Assembly: GCA_016785225.1 (NCBI GenBank)
Contig: JAFBJZ010000847.1
Span: forward strand, 1,412,501 to 1,476,500
From: Psettodes erumei
Taxonomy: Eukaryota; Chordata; Actinopteri; Pleuronectiformes; Psettodidae
Length of the DNA: 64,000 nucleotides
Reading direction: 5' to 3'
Shown here: piece after piece, positions 11,798 through 24,479 of the stretch
Position numbering within the stretch: the stretch's first letter is position 1
Layout: each line of letters begins with the position of its first letter
Notes under the pieces: model-generated
What the model was told of the DNA's origin: nothing
The model's input: the letters and a program-made list of their open reading frames with translations, nothing else
The model's database searches: none
Program-made: the position numbers and the translations under genes

Positions 11798-14700
11798 CTA
11801 GCAGAGGTGTTTCAGGTTGGAGTTCGAGGTGAGAGGCGTGCTGTAGGCAGAGCTCCAGTCCCTCTCGAACACAGCCTTCAGCTGTGATTGGACGGTTGGC
11901 TCCAGGGACTGTGACTCAGTCTGGTTGACAACTAATGCTGAGCCGGCTGTGTTCAGGAAGTAGTCACCTGACCAGTTAGATGTACCTGAAAACAGATAGA
12001 CACAGCTTATATTTAGAAAAGGCTGACAGGACAGATCCTAAATAGTAGCATACACAATCAGAGGTAATGTGATGATTTAATTGTTCATTTCAGGGAAGTA
12101 CAGAGAGTCATGTGAATACTGACATTGTTTTGAGTGAATACTACTACTCAAGCTACTCAAGCTGGTTACTAATATGTTTCACACAACCATGCAGCTTGTC
12201 TGCAGCCGTACCTATGTAAGCTATCTTGTCCGTCACCATGTACTTGTTGTGGTTGACTCTGGCAAACGGAATCTCCTTCTGCTTAGGACTGGCAGGCACC
12301 ACAAACAGCCTCTGAATACAGCAAACAGGATCAAAGTGTGACCACAGGATATACATAATAACATTTACAACCTCCTTCCTTTCCTTTTTTCCCCTCATGA
12401 AGAAATAGCGAACATCCACTCACCACCTGGATGTCTAGTTTGCTCTTGAGGTCATAAACTGAGGCCAGAGACTTGAGGAAGGGAAACATGGCAGGCTGGG
12501 TGCTGGCCCAGCAGCTGATCAGCAGTCGCACTTTGACCCGCTTCTCGTACGCGACTCTCCTCAACTGGGTGTCGATGTCGGCCCAATACCTGCAGGGGGC
12601 ACCGAACATAGAGTGCAGTTTTCATTACCTGCAGCAGGAGCCATGTGCTTCACTACCCCTAAAAACTAAACCTGACTCTCGTCAACCGTCCTCCCTGTGG
12701 TTACATATCCTACAAATCTGTGGACATCTGTACCTCTTAGAATGTGAAAACTCCATGGTTGGAAGGTAGTTCATGACAGCGACATAGATGAAGCTATGGG
12801 CATCCTCCATCACACTGAGGATGGACTGAAGGTCTGGAGTCCGGCCGGCCGCACAGAGGGATGGAGGAGAACTCTAAGGGACAAGAGATCGGGTGAATAA
12901 TTCATTTCATTTAAGCCATATTTTAAATTGAAATAAAAGAATAATGAGTAAAGATACAACTTAGCGGCCATTACACGTTATAAAGTACTGGCTCAGGCTC
13001 AGAAAAACTTCCTGCATATGAATTAAACAGAAGCATTTGTTTTGCTCATATGCCAAAATAAAAAAAAGAGAAAACCCTCTGTTCTTTCATCCCTGTATTG
13101 TGTCTCACCGACAGATAAACGTGGGACGGCGTGTTGTTGAACGACAGCTGGAGAGGTGTGTCCTTGTTGTAGATGGTGGAGAAGCTGGTGGGCCAAGGCG
13201 ACGGGATCGACTGACTCTCCCCAAGGAACCAGTAGGCCTCAAAGATCTTACCCAGGTCTGCAGCCAGACAGCTGCAGTTGTAGACAACTGCACCCAGCTC
13301 CTTCACCTGGAGGCCAACAGCATAATATTAACTTATTCAACAAACAGACTTTGCCAAACAAAGTGTGTGTGTGAGTGAGTACCTGAGTGAGGGACCTCCA
13401 GTCCATGTTGGCACTGCCAATGTAAATGTGCTTCTTGTCCACAACCCAGAACTTGGTGTGAAGGACGCCTGATGTGAGCTCCCTCATGTTGACGGTTCTG
13501 ATATCAGCTCCTGAAAGCGACACATGTCACGTGTTAGTTTGTGCTTTGACGAGATCAGAGATGTTACAGATGTCTACACACAGACAGACATTCAACACTT
13601 GGGGTGGGTCCAACTGGATGGTTGGAGTCAACATGATTTCAAAGCATCACCTGAGTCGTTGAGCAGCCTGAGGTCGTCCTGAGGTTGACTCTCGTGTGGT
13701 GTGTTGACAGCGATACGAACAGACAACTTCCCTGAAAGTGCAGCCAGGTTCTTCAGGACGGTCTCTCCCTGTGCACACAGTAAGAAAATGTTATTCACAA
13801 AGACTTGTGATAGATTAATGGAGAAAATTCTATGTAGTGATTAAGGACACCACTAAGCTACTCCCATGACACAATGCTAGAGGAATAAGAAACAGACACA
13901 CATCAAGACACGTTCAGATCAGGTGGAAGGCTCTCCAGCTGACCTGATAGGCTGTTGACTCATGAGTGCCAGTGTCTTTGTTGGTGAGCGTCCAGTAGAA
14001 GGAGGCAATGTCGAGACTGCTGCGAGCCTCGCCCATCAGGCTGAGCCAGGCCTCGAAGATGGAGGGGTGGGCGATACTGGAGTTAAACTCCAGCCCTTCG
14101 GGAATGCTTTCCAACAGGACAATCCTGAAACAGGGGGAGAAGAGGGGGAAGTGTCTCGATGATGTGCAATATAGTCAAAAGCTCCAGAACAAGTGAGTCG
14201 GTGGACTTTGAGTGTAGATCGTTTCTCAGCTGCAGTTTCCAAGGACAAGAATCAAGCTCAAGCTTATTGTTTTATAATATGTGCTTATGAATTAGAATTA
14301 TTCTAAATAATATAATTAAGTTGTTATTCCATTACTAGCTTTGTTTAATCCTCACATATTGTACTGAAAAATCCAGCATCGTTCATCCAGCTGTAGAATA
14401 TGGAGCAGAGGTTATAGAATTGTGAAAAAAAAAAAAAAAATTCAATTCACAGTTTGAAAACATCAAAGCTGAATAAATGTGCTGGTCTGTGTGTACCCAC
14501 GTGTCACTGTGTGCATGTTTTCTTACTTGCAGGGGTCGGAGCAAGAGTCGGCCACAGGCAGATGGAGGCTGCTACTCGGGGCGGGACAGGAGGAGGAAGC
14601 CACCGGTGTCAGGAGGTCGTAGATGGCGAAGGCAGCCAGCAGCATGGTAGCAACAGTAGCCACAGCTAACACACACCTGGAATACTGGAGAAAGAGGGAG

Positions 14701-15521
14701 GGTGTTTGTCTCTGATGTGCCTGAAAGCTTGTGTGTCAAGTAAGTACTAACTGTAAGGTCAAATGGCTTCATTTGAGCTGGTGTGTGTGTGTGCTGCAAC
14801 GTACCAGAGGTCCTTGTTTTTTGACTCGTCTCCTCCACTCCAAGTCCACCAGCTGCAAGCATCACATTAACACAGTGACAGTAAAACATTTAATATCACA
14901 TGAAGAATGAACCTCTAATATAATGATGGCTGAATACTGCCTTTAGAAAATAAAAAATAAGCCCAATAATTTATCTTAAAGAAAGTCGGAGAGAAATCCT
15001 ATCAAAGATGTGTAACCAAATGTTTTATTGGTTTCACTAATGCTCTTATGAGGTTTTCAACAGGCTGACTTCCACCACAGTTGGGTTTTTGGTAAGTACC
15101 ATTTACTACTATACATGTGTCCATACAACTACATTATAATACACTGGCTGAGAAACTGTTTAAAACCTTGCACAGTATATGGCCTTTTATTTATGACATA
15201 AGGTTCTTCTCAACCTGACTGAATGCATAAATCTAATTTAGTCATTTGTCAATTTTCATGTACATAATAACATAATTCAATTTCCTGATGAATAGCACAA
15301 CCAATACCTTTCATATTGTTATACTCTCATCTAACTTAGTCTTAGCTTACGTTGCTTACATTAGTTTCCCTGTGCCTTTTTTTACATGACGTTGTTATAA
15401 GTCACAGCAATCATCACCAACTACTTCAAGCAAATAATCACAGGCGGAAATTATATTGATTGAAAAAAACCTTCCATCTCACCTGATTGTAAGTGATGTC
15501 CGTCTTCATGTTCACAGACAT
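11798..15521 (-). CDS. pld3: Phospholipase D family member 3 (5' exonuclease PLD3), 11 coding exons
   Basis: PLD3 is a type II membrane protein of ER and lysosome. It acts as an acid 5' exonuclease on single-stranded nucleic acid and is not a classical phospholipase. Coding exons, 5' to 3' on the minus strand: 15521-15483, 14852-14805, 14684-14527, 14124-13944, 13768-13651, 13510-13383, 13306-13109, 12873-12734, 12589-12424, 12311-12212, 11985-11798. All junctions are GT-AG and phases match, giving 1464 bp and 487 residues (human about 490). A short cytoplasmic tail is followed by a signal-anchor at about residues 33-54 (VLAVATVATMLLAAF). HKD motif 1 is HTKFWVVD (199-206) and motif 2 is HNKYMVTD (413-420), each followed by an IG(S/T)xNxx(W)-type segment (IGSANMDW, IGTSNWSG). 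MNYLPTMEFSHSKR and SIPEGLEF are typical of PLD3. The start is uncertain: an in-frame ATG at 15509 (MKTD) has a better Kozak context and resembles the mammalian MKPK start. Paralogue PLD4 is a less likely identity. Confidence 0.9.
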
Positions 15522-15569
15522 AATGACAACAGATTTGGTATCAGTCGTGTCAGATGATGATCTGCAGCT
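15522..15569 (-). other. pld3: pld3 5'UTR part of the first coding exon
   Basis: The exon carrying the pld3 start appears to begin at 15569, after an acceptor ending TCTCAG. The 48 bases before the ATG are in frame with no stop, so an upstream exon could in principle extend the protein. The mammalian protein has no such extension, and a 5'UTR is the simpler reading. Confidence 0.5.
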
Positions 15570-15900
15570 CTGAGACGAAACAGGGAAAAACACCCAGTGT
15601 TACATCACACCATCATGTTTCTGCTGTTGGCAACTCAAATTGACAATAGGTGAAAACTCAATATCTGTACATTAAGGACATTAGTGGACTGTACTCAGCA
15701 CAGTTGGGATAAACATCAGCTTTTAAGAAATACATCAAGAAAATTTGACAAATTAATAATATAAAAAAGGAGCAGGTGTACAAAGTTTTTGTTGGAGTGA
15801 GAGAATCAAAAATGTGTTTAAAGTAGATGCATAGATATTAAACAAAAACATGGCAATCTCAAACACCATTGTCTCTCCTTCACACAAAAAAGACACTCTC

Positions 15901-15912
<12 letters not shown>

Positions 15913-15957
<45 letters not shown>
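15913..15957. repeat. (AC)n microsatellite in pld3 intron 1
   Basis: A perfect AC run of 45 bases, just upstream (in gene sense) of the first coding exon of pld3. Confidence 0.95.
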
Positions 15958-15960
<3 letters not shown>

Positions 15961-17539
15961 AACCTTTACAGACTTTACAAAGAGAAGGTTCTAGGTGACA
16001 GGGATCTCTGACATAAAAACACACCAGCCCCCGACAGGCTGTATACAGGTTAGCTGCGGAACTGAACCACCAACATCACTGCACGTCTATTACTGTAAGC
16101 TGCATTTGAAATTAAAACATGTGATGGAGCCAAAATGGGATCTGGGGTACCATGATTTATGAGCTTTGATTGAAGAGAAAAGGGAAGTGTGGAAAGTTAA
16201 AAGCTGACAACAGCAACATGCAGTCAGTTTATCCTCAAGCAAAAACGTTGACTCATTGTAGCTGCTGATATATTACCACACATTATTCTGGATTGTGTGA
16301 CTCTGAATCACAAGGAAATGACTTGAGTCGTGTAAACAGAGGTAAAATCAGCCATCTGACATGTTTGACTTCATGCGACTGGCTTCCTCCAAAACCGATT
16401 TAGAAAAAAGCAAAACATTTCCTGGCAAAACCATTAACTTTCCTCAGTGAGCAAAACATGAGTCCTGATTTCTTTTGAAGCTCTTATTAGTTGTGGTCTA
16501 AAAGATAAAATTCAATTAGGAAAAAAAAAAAAATCACACACACAACTAAACAAAGTTAAGAAGAGGAGATGGTGCAGGTTTATTAAAATATTGTTATTCT
16601 TCAGCCACATTTGGTTTTGTCCAATTCAGAAAGATGCCTTATGTGGTTTGTTGCTCATTTACATGAACTGTCACACAAAAGAGCTCAGACTGAATGTACT
16701 GTGTGAATACATAGAAAAACCCAACAATGCAAAGTTACTGTACACATAAACAGAGTCTGCAATAAGGAACAGTGATAAAAGACTGAAATTAGAAGCCTTG
16801 CACTGTTCATGTCATGTTGTTTGGGCCTGATAAGGATTCAGAGGATGACTTAGTGAAAACACCTGGAAGCTGCAACATAGTTCACACACACATTTCCCAG
16901 CACCACTTGTGATAGTGCCACATTTCCCTTTTCTTGTATTGTACTGTACGAAATCCGAACAATCCCTATAGTATCAAGATTATCAAGCATCCAAAACAAA
17001 ACAAAAAAATAAACGTCGTGCCAGATCTTTTTTAGGTATGACTTGTGCATACCAACTGGTGGCAGGTGACAAAGAAAACTTGTTTTGTCTGTGCAGGGTA
17101 GGCGAAGAGGTTGGGGCTCAAGCTGTAGAAGTCATGACCATTCACTTCTAAAATTAAACAGTGTGACAAAAAGAGAGTTGCCTGCTAATAGGTGGCTAAA
17201 ACATGAACGTAGTTCATGTAGGGCGTATGTGCAGTCCTTAAAAACACACTCATTGTCAATTTAAGGACCACAACAGTAATAAAGGTCCTATTAACAAACC
17301 ATTGCAACCAACGTTTAGTTAATGAGCAGACGGAGAGTCGCTGACAGTACACAAACAAGCAAGCAACAAACTCTCGGCTAAGGTAAAACTGTCCAACTCA
17401 CCCGTCACTATGCGTCCAGATTAATTAAAAATCCCACATACAACGGCGTCGACGTCTGTTCTTCACACACATTAACATTCAAGGTAATTTTTTCATGTTG
17501 AAATGGAAAAACAAACGCAGAAAGAAGCTCCATTCACCG

Positions 17540-17770
17540 TGCTGTTAAAAGTACCGAGCTGGCTACAGCCGGGATAGTGAGCGGGGCGAGGATCATGTGA
17601 TCCGAGCCGGACAGCCAATCGGAAGCAAGCTGACCGCGCGACATTAAATAGGCGGGCAGTTGTGGCGCAGTTTGTAGAATTTTCCTTCGGAGAGCGCTGT
17701 ACTCCCACAGATGTATCGTATATACACACAGCGTATTTTAATGAAGTCATTCGTGGCCATGTCATGTGCG
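17540..17770 (-). promoter_or_regulatory. pld3 promoter / non-coding first exon region
   Basis: This is a CpG-rich segment upstream of pld3. It has a CCAAT element at 17615-17619 (plus-strand reading) and an AT-rich TTTAAT-type stretch near 17644. Two E-boxes of the type bound by MiT/TFE factors lie at 17593-17600 (TCATGTGA, inside a near-palindrome) and 17762-17769 (TCATGTGC). A plausible donor (CACG/GTGAAT) for a 5'UTR exon lies near 17539. The transcription start itself was not determined. Confidence 0.5.
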
Positions 17771-17849
17771 TCTATCGCGTGTATTAAGTCGAATTGAGCT
17801 CCTAGCAGAACACACACAAGATGTTTACTAAAAGAAAAACTCCTACCAT

Positions 17850-18949
17850 GTATGTTGATGCTTCACGTCCAGGGGTCACAAATTCACCCCACCTCTGACC
17901 CTACGTCCAGGATGAAACCCACCTGTGTGTGTAGCCACCTCCTCTGAGTGGGCCAGGTAAGAGTAAACACAAACATAATCTTTCTTAACGTAACCTTCCC
18001 GGATAGCGGCATTAGTGAAATACCGGTGACGGCCCCGCAGACAGACATAACGTTCACAGGCTGCTACTCAGCCTAAGCTAATACCCAGGGGTAGTGCCGG
18101 TAGCACTAGCAGCTTCTTAAAATTATTTTCTTATTCAGCTAATGATTTGCTACGAAGTTAGTATCTTCACAACTTCCTTGTGCAAGAAGAAGGTGTTATC
18201 ATTATTACTGAGAAGTTCCTCAGGTCCCAGTATGTAAGGAAGACTACCTTACATACGTCCAGTAGTCTCATGCTAGCAAGGTAGCTAAGGGCGCCAAAGC
18301 CGTCATTCTGTGGCTCTTAGCTGAAACCTATGGGTCAGAACTGAATTTACTTTCTCATTGAACTAGAAGCTGTGTCATGTACCAGCAGCAACAGTTAATT
18401 TAATACTTAACGAGCTTGTGGCCCATCAGTTTTATATGCATCATTGTGTTTCTCCAGGACGGTCCTGGACACTGACTCGGGCCTTTTAATGTCCTTTATC
18501 TAGTGTTTTTTTTTTTTTTTTTTTTTAATTTGACCGGTTCCTGCTGTTTGTGCCTCTTATAAGCATTATCTGTACACAAGGCAAAGTCTAAAAGACTTCA
18601 TTCATTTAGAGGGGAGTCAGTTTCATACTGCCACAGATATTACAGAAAAAAATCACACTAATCTTCACTTGTATGGCAGGTGCGTATGTTTGTTCTTGCT
18701 CTTACCTTTTGATTTGCTTCTTAGTGGTTAGTGACAATAGCTGTCAAGTTGTCTGCGTGATACAGTTTTTATTATCACTATTGATTCTAAAATTTGCTCA
18801 AGTTTGCCCAAATAAATCTATTCATTTAAACATAGTGTCTAATGAAAATAATTGTCTTCCTTTCTTCTCAGCCTCTTTCACTTTCCGTCAGCTGAGACAA
18901 GCCGCACAGACAGAGGCCCGGAGGTGTTTGCACAGCTATAAGTGAAGAG
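17850..18949 (+). other. Putative divergent spliced transcript (5'UTR or lncRNA)
   Basis: Facing away from pld3, a segment ends in a perfect donor (CCAG/GTAAGA) at 17956. A second segment, 18872-18949, has a pyrimidine-rich acceptor (TTTCTTCTCAG) and a perfect donor (AAGAG/GTGAGT). All three frames of the second segment contain stops and it has no ATG. The one ATG in the first exon (about 17912) opens an 11-codon frame that stops before the donor. The pair therefore looks like 5'UTR exons of an unseen gene or a lncRNA. The 5' end is a guess. Confidence 0.4.
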
Positions 18950-18982
18950 GTGAGTAATGCTAATTAATAGATAAGAATACCT

Positions 18983-19500
18983 GGGGCCTGTTTCAGAAGC
19001 AGGTTTAACAAACTCTGGGCCGAACTCTGTACAGCTGGTCTCAGTTAGCTCAATCAACTCTGAGAGTTAAATAAGTGTGGTAGTGTTGGTTGTGGTGGGG
19101 GTCAATAATGGTGCTTGATACTATGATTCGTGTTGACAATGAGTAAAAATAAAGATTCAAGCATCTATTAATAATCCCCAGGGATTAATAAAGTGGAACC
19201 AAAAAGATTAATGTCTCAAAAACAAAAACAACGGCAACAGCAGTAAAAGAGCCCAAGCTGGAGAAAAGTGTCAAAAAGTTAACACTGTTACATTTTTATT
19301 CATTATCTGGCAGAGTTTTGGATGCTCAAGTGCTGGAATCAAACTGTTTGTTTTTTTTCAAATTTGGGATATATTTATTGAGCTGGAACCTGAGGGGGAC
19401 AAAGTGCTGCTTGCAGCAGAGGATAAAGATATAGATCAAACAGTTAAGACAGAAGTTTGTAGTTTGGCAACCCAGTAACAGCCTCATGTAACCTCAGCAA
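18983..19500. mobile_element. Degenerate teleost dispersed repeat (MITE-like)
   Basis: 18983-19070 has the pattern 'ggcctgtttcagaagcaggt ... aacaaactctg ... caatcaactctgagag'. I know it as a very common dispersed repeat in fish genomes, often at the edge of non-autonomous DNA transposons. The next 400 bases look like decayed insert. Terminal inverted repeats and a target-site duplication could not be fixed by eye. Confidence 0.4.
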
Positions 19501-20232
19501 TGTAGTTGAAAAAGCATTCAGGTATTCAGTTTCAGGTTTTAGTGTTTAATGTTTCAACATTAATAGAAAATTTGAAATAGAAAATTTAAATAAGAATCCC
19601 GAATACACAGGTAGTTTGGGTTTATTTTCAACAGGGGGCGCCACAGTGCAAGTACTGACTGGGATTTCTGAGGTCTTCAGACATGAGTGATTGTTGGATG
19701 TGGAGATAGCAGAGAGGATAATAGAGGAGAGAACAGAGGCTTAGTACAGTTCATGATCTTTTTTGTTTATTATTTTTCCAGCTACATCACACAGTACAGA
19801 GTGACTAGGAATATCCATTAAAGACAGTGGAATGTCCCTTTGTAAAAATGGTGTGGTAAATGGTCATATTTCCTTTTGTCGGTGGTGAAACCTGCCATTT
19901 GATAAGAAGGATAGAGCCAGACTGAAAGAATTCTCACACACACACACCTCTACCTTTTCTCTTTTCTCTCCTCACTGTATGGCACTGTAGTTTTTTATTT
20001 TTAATTATTCTCGAGCAATACAAAAATTTGCATATAAACCTTTGCTGTTTTACTATTACTGTTGTTGTGCATGTTTATGCTCACTTTGTGTGGTTGGTGT
20101 GTGTCTGTGTGTAACCATGGAGACAGAATATCCTAGACAGTTTTATTATAATTTTATTTTACAGCTGCCAGAGCTATGGTGAGGTTATAAAAAGCCTCCG
20201 TCCCTCTCTCATTCAGCAATGCTTGTATTTTT

Positions 20233-20670
20233 TTCATTTACCCACCGACACATCAAATTCATTTCTCAGTTCTTGTAATTGGTCGTCTAATGCTTGTATT
20301 TGAACGTCTTTGCTCTTTAAAGAAAAATAACGACCACTGTCTGTAATGCGAGCAGCAACTTGAAGGATAAGTAACGATATAAAATGAGTCAGTTTGCAAC
20401 TTGCACCATCGCTGCCTAAATCTGTTGTAAGCACACGATCAAGTATTCCTCAGTCATCCCGGCTTCTCGGAGTGAAGGTGTGTTTATGTCCCCGCTGTTC
20501 ACGTCAGCCAGTGAGTCACATGAACTCAGCTGTCACCGTGCTTTAATAAAGGCACTTCCTGTTTTCACTAGTAGTTCTGCTTCAAGATGCTTTTGCCCGT
20601 TGCATTCTGGGCAACAAACTTGAAATTATCTTCAGCTGCTTGTATTTTTGCTTGAAGTCTCCTCTTCACT
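20233..20670 (-). other. Orphan coiled-coil-like open frames
   Basis: Two minus-strand segments read as heptad-like, charged protein. About 20360-20240 reads SKDVQIQALDDQLQELRNEF, ahead of a possible donor (TCG/GTGGGT). About 20670-20574 reads VVKRRLQAKIQAAEDNF, after a possible acceptor (CTGTACAG). They share an IQA unit, seen in DNA as repeated 'gcttgtattt'. I do not recognise the protein. They could be exons of an unseen gene, a decayed gene or chance. Confidence 0.2.
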
Positions 20671-22708
20671 ACTGTACAGTGAGTGTGTAATATGTGAGTG
20701 CAATCTTGGGACCACTGCGACTTCAGGGGTTTATTTAATCCACAATGTATTCTGGAACATAAATATTTTACGTATCTCATTTTACTGAATTTGACTACAA
20801 AAATGACGGAACAAAAAAAACCCCCAAAACAATAACAAAGCAGTATTCATTAGGTGGATTAAGCAAATAAAACTAAATCAGAACAAGTAAGTCCTTTCCA
20901 GACTTGTTTGCACCTGTCTGAGAATGTATAAAACCCCGTCTTTTTTGTTTGTTTTGTTTTTTTCTTTTATGAAGTAAAGATTCTCTCTAAGGGTTTCTAT
21001 TTATGGCTGTGTGGGCCATAAACTGCGCTGACATCACAGAACCAGGTAATGGTAGTGGCTGGCGGTCCAGTGGTGATGGCATAACAGTTTTATAGTAGCT
21101 TTGTCTTTTCCGACTGCAGAGCTGGAACACCGATGTCTCTCAGCTCTCCGTGGGTGTGGACATTTACATACCGCATTTCTACAACAGCATGTGTGCTCCC
21201 TCTCTTGTGATAATTCGATTTTATAGCACTGCTTTTTTTTTTTTTTTTTTACTAAAAATGTACTTAAAATTGCGAAAACATCTGTTTAGGTTTTGGAACT
21301 GTTTGTCAAAAAGAACGAGTTGCTTGAAGAGACCACCTTGGCCCATGGGTCCCTGTTGTGGCCCAAACAAATCGTCAATTAATTGCGCAAATACTAATGG
21401 ACTGATATTGAAAATAAAAGTTTAAGTTCATGGTATGATGAGTTTGTTGAGTAATAGCTAATTTACACCCCTTTTAATGATTAATCAGTCATTCACTAGT
21501 CAGTGAAAATTGTAAGATTAGTCTGGATTTGGTGCTGTTCTAGCTCTGGTTATATTTAATTTGACTATCTTCAGGCTCATCATTTTCTGAATTTCTTTTT
21601 TGGATCGAGTCTTATGGGTTTATAAACCATGCTGTTAACTAAACAATGGGTTTTTTCCCCCTAAATGCTGTCACAGGTTCACACCCACACAGTTAGTACC
21701 TGATGTACTGTAGTGACTCAGTCTTCCTGCTGCGGCTTCATTAGTCATTTGCAATTGATCTCTTGTTCCCTTGCTCTCTTTCTGTTTCAGCACACACACG
21801 CACGCACGCACACACACATGCACACAGCTTCCAGGATCTTAGGAAAGCCATTCACCTGTGCAGTTAAAGGATGTAGAGAAGGAAGTGGAGCGACCGCTCG
21901 AGCTGCTGTAAACCAGTCTCCGCCCAACTGACTGACTGTCTGACTGATGGACAGGCTGAGTGCAAAGCTACGTAACTGACTGACTGTTTGACATGTTAGC
22001 AGGCTCCGTCGTGAGGCGGTTGTATCTTCCACGCCTAAACATAAATAAAACCATAAAACCACTTTGAAAAAGAAAGAAAAATGTTTGCGCTCTGCGAACT
22101 CTCTTCCCATAAGCAGTAAAAAAAAATAGAAATTGGTCCCGTCCACAAACGTACATGGCCTTCGTTACCTGGAACACACCTTGCCTCCTCCAGTGCACTG
22201 TACCACAACAAAACATTCCTACGAGCCAGAGTTGCTCAACTCCTGATGTGCGCGATAACGTCTTCTAACAGACTGGAAGCGATACATACCTGTGCCCTGT
22301 CCTCACGGGCGTCTGCTGCCCTGTTAATAAATATTACTCCATCTGTAGATTGTATTGTTGAACTGTACATCTACCTCAGATGGATGCAGGTTCAACTTTT
22401 AAATCAATATGAAAACAACAACACAAAACACCCCTCTTGAATTTGTTTTTGTTATTATTACTGATGTTTTGCTCATGGTTCGGTTGCGTTGAATGTTCAC
22501 CGTGTTCTCGATGACACGACACTTCAGCGGATAAATTAGAGGGTAAATAAAAGGAGGAGGAATTGATTTTGACAGAGGGCCAGTTCATTCTGTCCGTCCA
22601 CCACCCACATCTGTCAGAGCTGGACTCTGTGACCTGCAATGGTGAGATGGGGGGGGGGGCAAAGAGAACAGCCTGCAGGTGAAGGCTGACAGATATCCAA
22701 GATACAGG

Positions 22709-22712
<4 letters not shown>

Positions 22713-22739
<27 letters not shown>

Positions 22740-22740
22740 T
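22713..22740. repeat. (GT)n microsatellite
   Basis: A GT run. It produces the poly-His/Thr part of an otherwise meaningless 212-codon minus-strand frame. Confidence 0.9.
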
Positions 22741-24479
22741 TCACCAATCTCAGAACAACAGCGTTAAATGTCCGCAGGTTGTGTGGGTGGTTACAAAGCT
22801 GGAGGGGCCATTGTGAGGAGAAGTGGTGATAGCTGAGGTTTTTAGGGGTGCACAGGTAGTAAAGGTTTTCATGAGCTAACAGCTGACAGGTACTAACTTT
22901 GTATGCTGTAGAGCCATTTCTAAAATTCACTTTAAGCTCAGGTGGTAAAGAGAAGTAGTGGACGGTGGAGCAGTTAGGATTTCTGTTGGATAAGGTATGA
23001 GCTGCTTGGGGCAATTAATTAGTGGATGTAGCAGTTGGGAGGTGGGGGGCCAGTAAAGTGAAATCAGTTATGGTACAGTTAATTTGGACCTTTTGATGGA
23101 TGATGTTGGATGGAAAAAAAGAAAGAAAAAAGATGATTTCCCTTGCTCAAAACTGTGACTATTTATTGATAGTTTATTGATACGGGCTGATGGAGTCAAC
23201 AGCCCGTTTGAAAATATAAAAAAGAAAAAAAAAATGACAGCAAAAACAGCAGCAACATGTGAAGGTGGAGTGTTCAGTGTGTCACGCCTGCTGTAAAATT
23301 TCAGTGTGGATGCTAACTTTTATAATCCAGCCTCAAAATATTGGTGTGGACAAAATAATTTTGTCACGTAAACAGCTTGAATCCACATTAGCGCGTACGT
23401 GGCCTGAGTGCAAAGTGGACTTTGGGGTCTGTGTGGGTAGTGCGGGTCAGCCAGAGCAGGTAACTCATTACCCAGTCCGGTCGAACCAGGTCTGCGTGTG
23501 TGGGAGGAGGAGGGAGGTGGTGCATCCCCAAGGTATATCTTTATATCCTCATTAGTTTAACCCTTAAAGCTCTCGACCCTAAAATTTACACCCTGACCGT
23601 GAATGCGAGGGATTTCCTCGGCGCTGTTGTGTTTCTAAAGCACGCCTTTGTCTGGTTAAGACGCAAGAAAAACACACAGCGGAGCTGAGCTCTTTAAGAA
23701 GGTGAAGATTCTGCGGTTTGGACAAACAAGATTTGGCTTCTGAGGGGTTTCAGATAACAACTTGCACGGATGGTTTGACATGAGGCGGGATTTGTTTCAT
23801 TAAAATCTATTTAAATTTAACTTAGCTTTCCTGTGTCGCACATGAAGCCGGACACGCCACCAATTAAATGGAGTTAAACTGAACAAGGCGAAGGTGAAAT
23901 GCTCAATCCAGCGATGTACTGTATGTATAATGTGGAAATACTGTAGTGTGTTTTTCATGATGGTCTCACGACAAGGGTCGGGGGCATCACATCACTTCAC
24001 ACATTCTTGACTATTTATCTTTCCTGAATAAATCCATGATGTTGATCTCACATCAGTCGGCCTGCATCCTGTCTCCGCCGAATAGAACGAGGAAGTGAAG
24101 CAAAAGTTCGGAGGTTAAAGGTGACGCTGGTCGCCGTGGCAACTTCACTTCGCTCAGTATTGGGGAGGGGGGTCTCTTATCGACGCTTTCTAAACTAACA
24201 CAACGCAGAGATCAATGAGAATCACCTTCACATTCTCGCTTGCTTGATTGGAGCAGTCGGAATGATCAGTAAAAAAAAAAAAAAACACAACTGCAAATGT
24301 CGGTTGATACTCCTGCCCCGTATCACGATCACGTTGATATGCTCAGCACTCGCTTCAAAAGTGAACGTGGCTGTGACAACGGGGATTTCACCTGCTGCGA
24401 TCTGATTGTTCTGTGTGTTGCGTCACTTACGGGTTTTTCGGGCGGGAGAAGGAATTTCCCACTCTGAGATCAATAAACC

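Noticed and set aside
14571..14676. Alternative acceptor for pld3 exon 3 at 14676 (ATTCCAG/GTG)
   Set aside because: It breaks the reading frame with the 48-base upstream exon. The acceptor before 14684 keeps phase 0 and yields the expected signal-anchor.
22376..23014. 212-codon minus-strand open frame, the longest outside the recognised genes
   Set aside because: It contains a translated GT/CA microsatellite, has no start context, domain or splice logic, and its composition is that of random AT-rich DNA.
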